A stretch of DNA of 33,305 bases from Bacillota bacterium (GCA_023436485.1 JAEZIU010000316.1:1-33305), one strand, 5' to 3'; positions 1 to 9,163 are shown, counted from the stretch's first letter. The notes: generated from the sequence alone by a model not told the origin. A program made the numbers and translations.

Positions 1-2207
1 TATGGGCACCGGAAATACATTTTATTAACGGGAATTGGTACATTTACTATACAACAACCATATCCAGTACCGACGTTTGGCAAATACGCCCGCATGTATT
101 AATGTGCCCGGGAAATCTGGACCCAATGGTAAAAGAAAACTGGCAGGACAGGGGACAGGTCAAGAAGACTAATTCTTCCGACATGGCTTTTAGTGGTTTT
201 TCTCTGGATGAAACTGTTTTTGAGCATAACGGAAATATGTATATGGTCTGGGCTCAGAATGACCCGAACTCAAACTTGTATATTGCAAGAATGAAAGACC
301 CATATACAATTGATACTAATGCAGTCAAGATAGCTTCGCCTCAATATGATTGGGAGATTCATGCCTACAAGGTTAATGAAGGGCCAAGCGTTATTAAGAG
401 AAACGGCAAAATATTTATTTCCTATTCCGCAAGCGGAACGGATGCACTGTACTGTCTGGGACTTCTTACAGCCTCGGATACAAGCGATTTGTTGAATCCG
501 AATTCATGGGTGAAGACACCTCATCCGGTAATGACCTTCAATACGGCAGCAGGCCAATATGGCCCGGGACACAATACATTTACAGTGTCCGAGGATGGTA
601 GTCAGGATATCCTTGTATACCATGCACGTCAGGAAGAAAAGTATATAAGCAGCAGTTATGAACCACTGTATGATGCAGGCAGGCATACCCGCGTTCAGAA
701 ATTGTTCTGGAACAGCGACGGTACTCCAAATTTCGGAGCTCCAATGGCAGACGGAAAAGTGTTGTCAACGGTAAAGGTTAAAGCAACAATTATAGATAAC
801 AACATTATAAAAGGAGCCTCTGCAGCAGGCTACAGTATTATAGAGACTAAATGTGATTCGGCAAATAAAAAGGCTACGGTATATTTCAGCCGCAGTAACA
901 GTGCTATAAAGAATATCTCATCAGTGCCGTTAATATATCAGTTAGCAAGCGGCTGTACATTAGATGGAACAAATGGGCAACCGGTGAACTTGACACAGCC
1001 GGTTTCTATTAGAATCAAAATGCCAGATCAGAGTGTACAAGAATGGACGGTAGAAGGAGTGCTCTTCAATAATCCCGTTTTGGGAGGACAATTTGCTGAC
1101 CCGGACATCAATGTATTTGGAGATAAATACTATATCTATCCTACCACGGACGGATATTCTGGATGGAGCGGAACCCAGTTCCATGCATTTTCATCATCCG
1201 ACATGGTTAACTGGAAAGATGAAGGAGTTATTCTTGATGCAGGAGTAGGGAAGGATGTTACTTGGGCGGTTGGAAGTGCATGGGCACCAACTATTGAGGA
1301 AAAGAACGGAAAGTATTATTTCTACTTCTGTGCAAAGCGTTCAGATGGTAAATCCTGTATTGGAGTTGCAACCTCGGAAAGTCCCACAGGGCCGTTTGTA
1401 GCAGAGAAATCGCCGTTAATCACACCAGAGAATTTGGAAAATGGTGTCACAGTAAGTCAGACAATAGACCCGTCAGTCTTTACTGATGATGACGGAAATT
1501 CTTATCTGCTTTTTGGCAATGGCTCACCTGCTGTCGTTCAGTTGAATACTGATATGATAAGCCTTAAGTCGGGGTCTATGAAAAACCTGAGTGGTGCTAC
1601 TGATTTCAGAGAATCAATTACAGTGATTAAGAGAAACGGTCTGTATCATTTCACGTGGTCATGTGATGATACAGGTAGTGAAAACTATCATGTAAACTAT
1701 GGTACTTCAAACAGCCTATATGGGCCAATCCAATATCAGTACACAGTTTTATCAAAGAATCCGGACATGAATATTCTTGGAACCGGACATCAATCAATAA
1801 TAAAGCTTCCAAACACAGATGAGTATTATATCGCTTACCACCGTTTTGTGACCCCATTGGGGCAATATAGTAGTGGGCTTGGCTATCATAGAGAGACCTG
1901 TATTGATAAAGTGGAGTTTGATACTAACAGCGGTTTAATGAAGGTAGTAATCCCTACATTAGAAGGGGTGGCAGAAACACCAATTGAGGTAGCAGTAGTA
2001 GGTGATTATAACGGAGACAAAACAGTTGATGCAATTGATTTTGCATTTTTAAAACAATATCTGCTGGGTAAGATAGATTGTTTTCCGGTACAGGACAAGA
2101 TGGTTATCGGAGATTTGAATATGGATGGTGAAATAAATGCTATTGATTTAGCAATACTCAAGGGGTATTTGCTAGGGAAGTATGATAAGTTGCCGTATAT
2201 TAATTAG
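1..2207 (+). CDS. Cellulosomal two-domain GH43 glycoside hydrolase with type I dockerin (5' partial)
   Basis: The frame is open from position 3, and its first residues read WAPEIHFINGNWYIYY, the GH43 blade motif, so the true start lies upstream; the ATG at 102 is internal. A first GH43 propeller continues with an EGPSV segment that probably holds the general-acid Glu. An Ig-like linker (about nt 770-1070) follows. A second GH43 propeller has ADPDI (likely base Asp), TIDPSV (pKa-modulating Asp) and FRESITV (likely acid Glu). The C-terminus is a type I dockerin with calcium loops at nt 2004-2039 and 2112-2147, both carrying Ala-Ile before the last loop Asp. Expected role: a secreted arabinofuranosidase, xylosidase or arabinanase docked on a scaffoldin cohesin. 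The exact substrate cannot be read from sequence. A terminator follows. Family and dockerin calls are very secure. Confidence 0.93.
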   Translation, partial: WAPEIHFINGNWYIYYTTTISSTDVWQIRPHVLMCPGNLDPMVKENWQDRGQVKKTNSSDMAFSGFSLDETVFEHNGNMYMVWAQNDPNSNLYIARMKDPYTIDTNAVKIASPQYDWEIHAYKVNEGPSVIKRNGKIFISYSASGTDALYCLGLLTASDTSDLLNPNSWVKTPHPVMTFNTAAGQYGPGHNTFTVSEDGSQDILVYHARQEEKYISSSYEPLYDAGRHTRVQKLFWNSDGTPNFGAPMADGKVLSTVKVKATIIDNNIIKGASAAGYSIIETKCDSANKKATVYFSRSNSAIKNISSVPLIYQLASGCTLDGTNGQPVNLTQPVSIRIKMPDQSVQEWTVEGVLFNNPVLGGQFADPDINVFGDKYYIYPTTDGYSGWSGTQFHAFSSSDMVNWKDEGVILDAGVGKDVTWAVGSAWAPTIEEKNGKYYFYFCAKRSDGKSCIGVATSESPTGPFVAEKSPLITPENLENGVTVSQTIDPSVFTDDDGNSYLLFGNGSPAVVQLNTDMISLKSGSMKNLSGATDFRESITVIKRNGLYHFTWSCDDTGSENYHVNYGTSNSLYGPIQYQYTVLSKNPDMNILGTGHQSIIKLPNTDEYYIAYHRFVTPLGQYSSGLGYHRETCIDKVEFDTNSGLMKVVIPTLEGVAETPIEVAVVGDYNGDKTVDAIDFAFLKQYLLGKIDCFPVQDKMVIGDLNMDGEINAIDLAILKGYLLGKYDKLPYIN

Positions 2208-2250
2208 TATAAGTTACGGGTAACTGTCGGTGAGTATACTGCCGAAGGGA

Positions 2251-2299
2251 AAAAAGTCGCTATTTATGGGTTGGATTATTCGTAGATAGTGGCTTTTTT
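2251..2299 (+). terminator. Intrinsic terminator after the GH43-dockerin gene
   Basis: Arms at 2251-2263 and 2286-2298 pair (A-rich left end, T-run right end; core GTCGCTAT against ATAGTGGC with one G-T wobble) around a 22-nt loop, ending in a T6 run. It sits 44 nt after the stop codon. A small perfect inverted repeat, AGTTAC-GG-GTAACT (2212-2225), lies between stop and terminator. Confidence 0.75.
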
Positions 2300-2390
2300 A
2301 TGTGGTTTGTGAGGGTTTTTGAGGGAAGGATATATGTTCTGCCAAATAATAGGAATATATGGTAAAATATTGGTTGGGAATGATTATGGC

Positions 2391-2396
2391 TATAAT
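2391..2396 (+). promoter_or_regulatory. Possible -10 box upstream of the 172-aa gene
   Basis: A perfect TATAAT sits 80 nt before the ATG at 2477. The region 17 nt upstream (TATTGG) is a poor -35 match, so this is only a candidate. The surrounding bases TATAATGGGAAGTTG also resemble the right arm of the cassette palindrome at 4471-4484. Confidence 0.3.
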
Positions 2397-2476
2397 GGGA
2401 AGTTGGGTAAAGTAATATCATTTTTTATTAAGATGCATAACTTGTGATGTAGAAATTAAAGAAAGAGGTATAAGCG

Positions 2477-2995
2477 ATGATTACATGTAAGAAAGTCTTA
2501 GATATTGTTAACGAGTATAAACTTGGAGATGTATTGGAATTAGGCATTAGTCCATACAATTGTTTAGAATATCATGAGCGTGGTGGAAATATTGGCACTT
2601 GGATGAAACCTAAAAGCAAGAATGAGATTACTAATGAGGATCATGACAAAATTGTAATTGCAATCAAACTTTCTAACACTAATAATATGAGTTATTTTAA
2701 ATTATGTGATAAACTGATCTCTTGTACTCTTTTGGAGAATTTCTATTTTATTACTTTTCAAAATCATCAGGAACTTAAAAAGCGATATTTTGTAAAACTC
2801 CAAGAATATAAAAACAAAATAAAAATAGGTAAAATATTCCCTATTGAGGGTAAAAACTATATTTATGATTTTGAAAGTGCCGGCGAAGAAATGTTTTCAG
2901 ATGTTCCTTTTAATATTGAATTGCATAATAAAATATGCTTTTTTGGATTACCAGCAATATTTGAGGAAACCCACAATATAGCAGATGTTTTTTGA
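2477..2995 (+). CDS. Hypothetical protein, 172 aa, first gene of the accessory island
   Basis: I do not recognise a family. The start is set by the SD-like AGAGGT about 8 nt upstream of the ATG. The product is a soluble-looking mixed alpha/beta protein with no signal peptide or membrane segment. It has a Lys-rich middle (about residues 98-118) and a hydrophobic patch, NKICFFGLPAIFEE, near the C-terminus. It lies 91 nt upstream of the Thoeris pair with a weak palindrome in between (GTGTGAC at 3005-3011 against GTAACAC at 3030-3036), so it is probably transcribed separately. Its place next to defence genes suggests an accessory or defence role, but nothing in the sequence shows a function. Confidence 0.7.
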   Translation: MITCKKVLDIVNEYKLGDVLELGISPYNCLEYHERGGNIGTWMKPKSKNEITNEDHDKIVIAIKLSNTNNMSYFKLCDKLISCTLLENFYFITFQNHQELKKRYFVKLQEYKNKIKIGKIFPIEGKNYIYDFESAGEEMFSDVPFNIELHNKICFFGLPAIFEETHNIADVF

Positions 2996-3086
2996 AAAAG
3001 TAAAGTGTGACAAAATGCAATTCATAAGCGTAACACGTAATTTGAAAAAATATAAGTTAATATAGTAAATATAAAGGAGAAGGATT

Positions 3087-3611
3087 ATGGCTTACAGGAC
3101 TAGAACTTATATTGCAGCTGATTGGACTTCCGATAAAGATACTGTTGAAATGTTAAAAAAATGGAACAAAAGCAATCACTGGGGATTATCATTTGGAGAT
3201 GCTCACGAATTGAGTCAATGCCGAAGCGATGACACAAATAATTGCAATATCAAGAAGAACTGTTCACAGAATCTTGATCATTCTAAATTTTTTGTACTCA
3301 TAATTGGTGAAAAAACCAAAAGCCTTCGTGCAGGCTATTGTATGTATTGTAAGGAATACATCACTTGTGAATACATATATAAAACCAACAAGTCCTTTAT
3401 AGAATATGAATGTGATTATGCTGTAAGGAATAATTTGCCGACTATTGTTCTCTATAATTCAACAAAAGTTGATACAAGTAAATGTATTGATTCTGTTGTT
3501 AATGTTACTAGGATTCATGCTAAAATGGTTATGCGTGGCAATGACAACAAGTACTATTGGGATTATCAAAGCGTTAAAGATGCATTTGATAAGTTGGTTG
3601 TGCCTGTATGA
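3087..3611 (+). CDS. thsB: Thoeris TIR-domain protein ThsB (type II system)
   Basis: The 174-aa protein is essentially one TIR-like domain of the DUF1863/MTH538 kind. Visible features are an N-terminal beta strand RTYIAADW, a FGDAHEL segment, the strand KFFVLIIGEKT, and SFIEYECDYA. In the last, Glu108 sits where TIR NADases carry the catalytic glutamate; the strand TIVLYNSTKVD follows. A cysteine-rich insert, C85-x2-C88-x5-C94, could bind a metal. In Thoeris, ThsB senses phage infection and converts NAD to an ADP-ribose-type signal; in type II systems the reported signal is histidine-ADPR. The start has a strong SD (AAAGGAG). The stop overlaps the ATG of the TM-macro partner by 4 nt (ATGA), which indicates translational coupling. 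The pairing makes the call much firmer than the sequence alone would. Confidence 0.87.
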   Translation: MAYRTRTYIAADWTSDKDTVEMLKKWNKSNHWGLSFGDAHELSQCRSDDTNNCNIKKNCSQNLDHSKFFVLIIGEKTKSLRAGYCMYCKEYITCEYIYKTNKSFIEYECDYAVRNNLPTIVLYNSTKVDTSKCIDSVVNVTRIHAKMVMRGNDNKYYWDYQSVKDAFDKLVVPV

Positions 3612-4384
3612 TGAGTTACATAAAGTATGCTCGTTCGCAATATTTTACTTGGCTTGGATATATCTCCGTTATAATTGGGGTAGTAGCGGCTGTTCCTTTT
3701 GATGAAAAATATAACTATATTGCCCTGATCGTAGTTATTGCTTGTTTTGCATTTGCATTTGTAATTCCATTTATTATAGCTATGAAAAGACGTAACTTCA
3801 GGATAAAAACGGTTGGAAAATCCAACATATCATTTGAATTTGGGGATTTGTTTGAAGAAAAATGTTTTGTAATTACTACAAACCGTCACTTTGATGTGAA
3901 CCCAACTGGTGAATGGATAGCACCTGATTCGTTGCTGGGTATTTATGCAAACAAGTATTTCCATAACGATATAAAACGGCTTGAATCTTTAATTTACGCA
4001 GAAATAGGAATTAGTCGTGCACCCCATGAGTATGGAAAAACAATTAAAATACAGCATGATGATAGGATAGTTTATTTATTAGTTTTTACTGATAGAAAAA
4101 AGACAAGGCAACCAAAAGATTTCTACGAGAAGTCATTACAAGGTTTGTTTGAATACATTGTCAATGAAAATCATGGTGAAACAATTACTATCCCATTAAT
4201 TGGAGATAACAACAATCTTAGTGATTCGGGATTTGATAATTCAACAATGGCATTTAAATGTTTAATGACAATGATTAACAGTTTTGAAACTCGTCATCAA
4301 AGGTCAGGAATCAAATTGAAGATTGTTGCTTTGCCTAAAAAACGTGCTGAGATAATAAATGTAGTTCATTCATACTCTCAATAG
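3608..4384 (+). CDS. thsA: Thoeris effector ThsA, two TM helices plus macro domain (type II)
   Basis: This 258-aa protein starts with two hydrophobic helices (about residues 13-30 and 36-59), followed by a basic MKRRNFR stretch and a cytoplasmic domain. I read that domain as the ThsA-type macro domain (DUF6430-like): the strand CFVITTNRHFD, an APDSLLGIYA segment and the loop PLIGDNNNLSDSGFD, comparable to macro-domain nucleotide loops. In type II Thoeris the macro domain binds the signal made by ThsB, and the TM part then damages the membrane, killing the infected cell. The start codon overlaps the thsB stop (ATGA), so the two proteins should be made in fixed ratio. No Sir2 or SLOG domain is present, which separates it from type I ThsA. 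Confidence 0.87.
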   Translation: MMSYIKYARSQYFTWLGYISVIIGVVAAVPFDEKYNYIALIVVIACFAFAFVIPFIIAMKRRNFRIKTVGKSNISFEFGDLFEEKCFVITTNRHFDVNPTGEWIAPDSLLGIYANKYFHNDIKRLESLIYAEIGISRAPHEYGKTIKIQHDDRIVYLLVFTDRKKTRQPKDFYEKSLQGLFEYIVNENHGETITIPLIGDNNNLSDSGFDNSTMAFKCLMTMINSFETRHQRSGIKLKIVALPKKRAEIINVVHSYSQ

Positions 4385-4423
4385 TATTTCAATTTTCTAT
4401 TACATATTAGCAGTTTTTTACAA

Positions 4424-4490
4424 GAGCTGAGTTACTCATTATGTTTAAACATGACAAGTGTATTATAGCAATAATGGGCAGTTCTTAGAG
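4424..4490 (+). repeat. Cassette palindrome A (GTTTAAAC-core imperfect inverted repeat)
   Basis: The left arm at 4429-4442 pairs with 4471-4484 over 14 positions: 10 Watson-Crick, 3 G-T wobble, 1 mismatch. The core CATTATGTTTAAAC is at 4437-4450, 53 nt after the thsA stop. There is no T-run, so it is not an intrinsic terminator. The stretch from the core to AGCAATA also aligns directly with the copy at 11207. Confidence 0.7.
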
Positions 4491-4496
4491 AATCAG

Positions 4497-4510
4497 ATCA
4501 CAGTTGTGAT
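4497..4510 (+). promoter_or_regulatory. Palindrome just upstream of the STAND gene's SD
   Basis: The perfect inverted repeat ATCACA-GT-TGTGAT ends 5 nt before the SD (GAGGT, 4516-4520) of the large NTPase gene. It could be a dimeric-repressor operator or a small mRNA hairpin that influences ribosome access. Position and symmetry are seen; the role is inference. Confidence 0.4.
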
Positions 4511-4525
4511 AATGTGAGGTGTATT

Positions 4526-7500
4526 ATGCCATACGAAAAAGGTGGGCGTGCCGATAAATTAGGTAATAAATATGAGGATCTTTTCATAGTAAAGTTTCTA
4601 TTAAAGCTCATTGAAGAAGAAGTATCCTCAATAATAATTGAGCCCGTGGGGTACGAGGAAGAAGGTGTCGATCTATGGGTTAAGAACGAAGATGGTAGCA
4701 GAGGATACTATCAATGTAAAGGACGAAATGCCAGTAACGAGAATTGGCGTATGGGAGACCTTGCGGCAAAGGGTATATTTAGTAAGGCTAAAAAACAACT
4801 TGATGCTGACATAAACAGTTCATATTACTTTGTTTCCCCTCTGACTAATACGATGCTTAAGGATATTACTACTAGAGCAAGAAATTCTAGTGGTGATCCC
4901 GAACACTTTTATGAACACCAAATTGTTTATCTAAAAGGTTTAAATGACTTCAAAATTGAAGAGCATTTTATTGCTTTCTGCGGATATATGGGTTTAAAAT
5001 CGAAAGATGCCAAGGATAGAGCTGCTGCATACAATTATTTGAAAAGAATACATTTCATTCAGTTTCCTGATGACTTAGAATCCAAAAGAGAACGGCTTAA
5101 AGACATTAGACATCTTTTTACTGGAGACGCCGACTCAATATATTCTGTCATTGCAAATTTTGCGGTAGAAAATGAATTGCTAGGTTGTGAAATAACAGCG
5201 AGTATGATAGTTGAACACCTGGAGAAAAACCCTGATGTTTCACTGCGAAAGTTAAACAACGACGTCAGAATATTGCCTCGAATAAAGGTCCTTAACGAGG
5301 AGTTTTTAGGGTCATTTTTTCCAATAAATAATTCTCTAATTCAGCGTATGGAAGCGATGCATATATACGATGATATCATAAATGAAACAAATATTATCAT
5401 TCATGGAAAAGCGGGTTGTGGCAAAAGCGGAGTAGCTTTCGAACTAGCAAACAAGCTCAAATCCGATGGCATCACTTATTTGGCACTAAGGCTTGATAGA
5501 CGAGCACCAGAAACCAATGCAGAGCATTATGGCAAAATACTTGGCTTATCAGCATCTCCCGTGTTTTGCCTTGATTCAATATCGCCGGATAATGAAGCTG
5601 TGTTAATTCTGGATCAGCTTGATGCTGTAAGATGGACAAGTACCCATTCAAGCGTATCACTTGCCGTATGTAAAGAAATAATCGACGAAATCGCTCATTT
5701 AAATATAAAAAGAGCTAAAAAGCTATCACTCGTAGTTATTTGTCGTACATTCGATTATCGAAATGACCGAGGTGTTAGCAACCTTTTAAAAGCCAAATCC
5801 GATAATAGTAGTAAAATCGTATGGAAGGAAGTTGAAATCGGAGAGCTGGACGACTTAACTGTAGCTGACATTGTAGGGAGTAAATATGAATCAATACCAT
5901 CTAAACTTAAAGATCTACTGCGGACTCCTAATAATTTATATATTTGGACAAACATTAAAAATAAAGAATCATTAAGCGCTATTAAGTCTACTTCAGATTT
6001 TGTAAACACTTGGTGGAAAGAGCTTAGAGAAAACTATGTCTCACAAGGTAACGATGTAAACCAACTTGTTAGCCTCAAAGATAGAATAACTAACCTAATC
6101 GATAAGAATGGCAAGCTGTTTGTGCCAAATATATTACTGAACAATGCTTCCCCACTTGGCAAAGATTATTTGTTGTCAAACGGTATGCTTGTAGCATCGG
6201 ATAATACGATCGGCTTTTTTCATCAAAGTTTCTACGATTTCTTCAGCATGGAAAAAATGTTATATAGACTATATGACGGCAACTCAATACAAGATATTTT
6301 AGGTACAAAAGAAAACCAAACACCTTTGCGAAGATATCACCTTCAAATGCTGCTCGAAAGTGTGCTTGCATCTGATGTGGACATGTTTATTGAAATTGGG
6401 AATGCTTTGTTAGAAGATACTAGCATTCGTTTTATTATGAAACATGCCTATTTAGCAGTAATGGGGCAAGCGAATTTACCTCAACAGCAGATCTATTCTT
6501 TTGCCATTAAACTCTATAATGATTCTTATTGGGAACCACATATACTGGACACTGCTTTTTACGGAAATGCACGGTTTGTTATGGCGCTCATTGAAGATGG
6601 GCGTATCCGCGAATGGATATCTTCAGAAAAAGAATGTGATACGGCCCTAAACTTGCTAAGATCTGTAAATACAAGCATTCCAGACGAAATAACCTCCATA
6701 CTTGTAGAATTTGCTTTTGTGACTGACGAGATGGACGGAAAGCTCTATAACGTCTTATGTTGGAATGCTGCCGATGATTCTGACTCAATGTTTGAGTTTA
6801 GATTAAAAATGATAAAACATAATAATGGTATTATGCAACGTTATTTGAATTGGAACTCTCTTGCGAAAAGGAAACCTCAAAGAGCTTTAGAGTTATTTAA
6901 GTTGCTCGTTTTTAAAAAGGATAGTATGTCCAACTGGAATAATCACCATATTGATCAAGAGGATATTAATAACCTAAAGTATGCGGCTCAGGCTGACGCA
7001 AAACACATTTGGCAGGAGTTCATGCCATTTTTACTTAAACGAACGCAAGGAATGCATAACCACTATGATGACGAATTTCGTTTTTGGGAAACCGAACAAT
7101 ATCCCAACCAAGTTTTTGGTAGGATTTACATTGGTATAATAAAAGCTGCGGCTACTACTTTAATTTTGGAAAATTCTGAAAGCTTTCTAGAACTATGTAA
7201 GCCATACTTTGACTGCGACACTGTAGTTATCAACGAAATCCTTTTATTCATAATAAACGAACTTTCGGCACGGCATTCAGATTTTGTGGTTTCTTGGCTT
7301 GCTAATAATCCTCAAAGGCGGTTTTTTGAGTATACCAGTGAAAATGATGAACACTTGTTTTTAGTAAAGAGCGCCATTGAAAAGCACTCCAAGACTTGTT
7401 CTGGAGAATCATTTGAGCAATTGGAAACCGCTATATATTTCTTTCACGAAGAAAAAGAGTTGCAAATGGCTAAATGGCACTTTCAAAATAATCATGACAG

Positions 7501-9163
7501 GCGACAAGCCGGTACTAACATAATGTACTGCTATCCTTATTGGGGCGAGGTACAAAACTATCTTTTACCTTCACTAGATGAAGCGCGTATTTCAAAAAAT
7601 ACAAAAGACCTAATTGGAGTCCTAAAAAGAAGGTTTGCAGATGCAGCACCACCTCATGTTAGATCGAAGGTTACATGCGGTGGTGTACGTTCTACGATTG
7701 GTGCTGTTGCCGAAAAGATTAGCGATAAACAATGGCTAAGAATAATCCGAAACAAAAAGTCTTTTAAACGTTTTAGCGATCGCTACTCCGATTCAGAAAA
7801 TATACTAGAGTCTTCCCCCGAACAATTCTCTAGAACTCTTGAACAATTGGGCGATAAAGACCCAAACAGAGTTGCAAAACTTGCACTGCAATTTGATGAA
7901 GACACTAACATTCATTATATTAATGCAGTATTGAGCACCTTAGGCAAGATAAAACCAAGCGAACAAAATAAAGATATCGTTGATTGGCGACCAGTTGATA
8001 AAGACATTTCTGAACAGCTTTTACTTAAGTTCAGGAAGTATTCAGACGCTGCTACGGAATTTTCACGTGCAATTGAAAACAGAGCAAACGAAGATTGGTG
8101 CGATGAAGTAATGGTGACACTCTCAGAAATCACTAAAAATCATCCTAATCCTGAAACGGGAAAGATGAATGTGATTTCCTCAAAGGATAAAGAAAGTAAA
8201 ACTGTGGATTCTCTTTTCTTAAACTCTATAAACTGTATAAGAGGCTGTGCAGCAAGAGCAGTTGCGAGGTTGCTTTGGGAAAGCTATTCGCGATACTCTG
8301 TTTTGAAAGATGCCGTTGAGTCTGCTGTGTTTGATGAACATCTTGCCGTAAATATGGCGGCAGTAGAATGCATTTTGCCGATGTGTAATTTTGACATGGA
8401 TACTGCAATAAGCTGGTTTTCCCATTTAGTCACAAAAGATATTCGTATAGCGGCGCATTACTCGGCGCATTACATATATTTTCATATATACAAGAAATAT
8501 AAAAAATTTGTAACAAGAACCGTATTGAACATGTACCATTCAGAATACGATGATGTTTCTGAAATGGGAGCTAAATATATTACGAAAATGTGTCTGTTAT
8601 ACGGATGCCTTGAAGATGTTATTTTTTGTGATGTGCAAAAAACGGCTGCTCAAATTAAAGGGATATTGTACATTAGTGTTGAATTGCTAAAATATCCACA
8701 GCATTATGAAAAAGCGAAAAAGATCATCGAATACCATTTAGAGTACGTTGATAAAGAAAGCAGCTTTATGCTACCTAGAATACTAAACTGCGACACTGTT
8801 GACGTCGATAGTGAAACCGACTTTATATTAAAAGTTGTTTCTTCAAAACAAAGCCGATTGATGATGCATTATTTCATCGAATTTATTGAAGAAAACGATG
8901 TTTCGCTTACTGCATTTGCAGACATTATCTTTGCTATTTGTGGCAGCTTGATTAAATATTCGAAAGGCGAAGTTAACGACCCGTCAAGTGAGCTTTATGG
9001 CGTAGCTGACCCTTTATCAAAGCTGATTACTTCTCTATATGAGCAGTCAAAAAATAGGCCTGAATTAATAGAAATTAACCAGAAATGCCTAAATATGTGG
9101 GACTTAATGTTTGAGTATCGCATCGGAACAATACGCGAACTGAGCCAGTCAATCATGGAGTAG
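4526..9163 (+). CDS. Avs-like STAND NTPase with N-terminal PD-(D/E)xK nuclease
   Basis: The protein has 1545 residues. I place the start at ATG 4526, 5 nt after GAGGT, because the in-frame GTG at 4514 would put the SD inside the gene. The N-terminus has a restriction-like fold: E17, GVDLW with D49, and YYQCKGR with Q63 and K65. A P-loop NTPase follows: Walker A GKAGCGKS (294-301), Walker B VLILDQLDAV with D363, and the FFHQSFYDFF motif (about 564-573) common in STAND/NACHT winged-helix regions. The last roughly 950 residues are helical and repeat-like with no named repeat, probably the sensor. Known proteins of this layout (Avs and related STAND defences) recognise phage proteins, oligomerise and cut DNA. 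It is a separate unit from the Thoeris pair, with palindromes on both sides. Another nuclease-STAND defence family is possible; the subfamily cannot be settled by eye. Confidence 0.8.
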   Translation: MPYEKGGRADKLGNKYEDLFIVKFLLKLIEEEVSSIIIEPVGYEEEGVDLWVKNEDGSRGYYQCKGRNASNENWRMGDLAAKGIFSKAKKQLDADINSSYYFVSPLTNTMLKDITTRARNSSGDPEHFYEHQIVYLKGLNDFKIEEHFIAFCGYMGLKSKDAKDRAAAYNYLKRIHFIQFPDDLESKRERLKDIRHLFTGDADSIYSVIANFAVENELLGCEITASMIVEHLEKNPDVSLRKLNNDVRILPRIKVLNEEFLGSFFPINNSLIQRMEAMHIYDDIINETNIIIHGKAGCGKSGVAFELANKLKSDGITYLALRLDRRAPETNAEHYGKILGLSASPVFCLDSISPDNEAVLILDQLDAVRWTSTHSSVSLAVCKEIIDEIAHLNIKRAKKLSLVVICRTFDYRNDRGVSNLLKAKSDNSSKIVWKEVEIGELDDLTVADIVGSKYESIPSKLKDLLRTPNNLYIWTNIKNKESLSAIKSTSDFVNTWWKELRENYVSQGNDVNQLVSLKDRITNLIDKNGKLFVPNILLNNASPLGKDYLLSNGMLVASDNTIGFFHQSFYDFFSMEKMLYRLYDGNSIQDILGTKENQTPLRRYHLQMLLESVLASDVDMFIEIGNALLEDTSIRFIMKHAYLAVMGQANLPQQQIYSFAIKLYNDSYWEPHILDTAFYGNARFVMALIEDGRIREWISSEKECDTALNLLRSVNTSIPDEITSILVEFAFVTDEMDGKLYNVLCWNAADDSDSMFEFRLKMIKHNNGIMQRYLNWNSLAKRKPQRALELFKLLVFKKDSMSNWNNHHIDQEDINNLKYAAQADAKHIWQEFMPFLLKRTQGMHNHYDDEFRFWETEQYPNQVFGRIYIGIIKAAATTLILENSESFLELCKPYFDCDTVVINEILLFIINELSARHSDFVVSWLANNPQRRFFEYTSENDEHLFLVKSAIEKHSKTCSGESFEQLETAIYFFHEEKELQMAKWHFQNNHDRRQAGTNIMYCYPYWGEVQNYLLPSLDEARISKNTKDLIGVLKRRFADAAPPHVRSKVTCGGVRSTIGAVAEKISDKQWLRIIRNKKSFKRFSDRYSDSENILESSPEQFSRTLEQLGDKDPNRVAKLALQFDEDTNIHYINAVLSTLGKIKPSEQNKDIVDWRPVDKDISEQLLLKFRKYSDAATEFSRAIENRANEDWCDEVMVTLSEITKNHPNPETGKMNVISSKDKESKTVDSLFLNSINCIRGCAARAVARLLWESYSRYSVLKDAVESAVFDEHLAVNMAAVECILPMCNFDMDTAISWFSHLVTKDIRIAAHYSAHYIYFHIYKKYKKFVTRTVLNMYHSEYDDVSEMGAKYITKMCLLYGCLEDVIFCDVQKTAAQIKGILYISVELLKYPQHYEKAKKIIEYHLEYVDKESSFMLPRILNCDTVDVDSETDFILKVVSSKQSRLMMHYFIEFIEENDVSLTAFADIIFAICGSLIKYSKGEVNDPSSELYGVADPLSKLITSLYEQSKNRPELIEINQKCLNMWDLMFEYRIGTIRELSQSIME

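Noticed and set aside
2341..2405. A degenerate cassette palindrome before the 172-aa gene
   Set aside because: TATAATGGGAAGTTG resembles a right arm, but the left arm is poor and the core is missing.
3005..3036. A fifth cassette palindrome between the 172-aa gene and thsB
   Set aside because: The arms GTGTGAC/GTAACAC pair at 6 of 7, but the GTTTAAAC core is absent, so it is too weak to count.
4514..4528. GTG at 4514 as start of the STAND gene
   Set aside because: The SD GAGGT lies downstream of it and at correct distance from ATG 4526.
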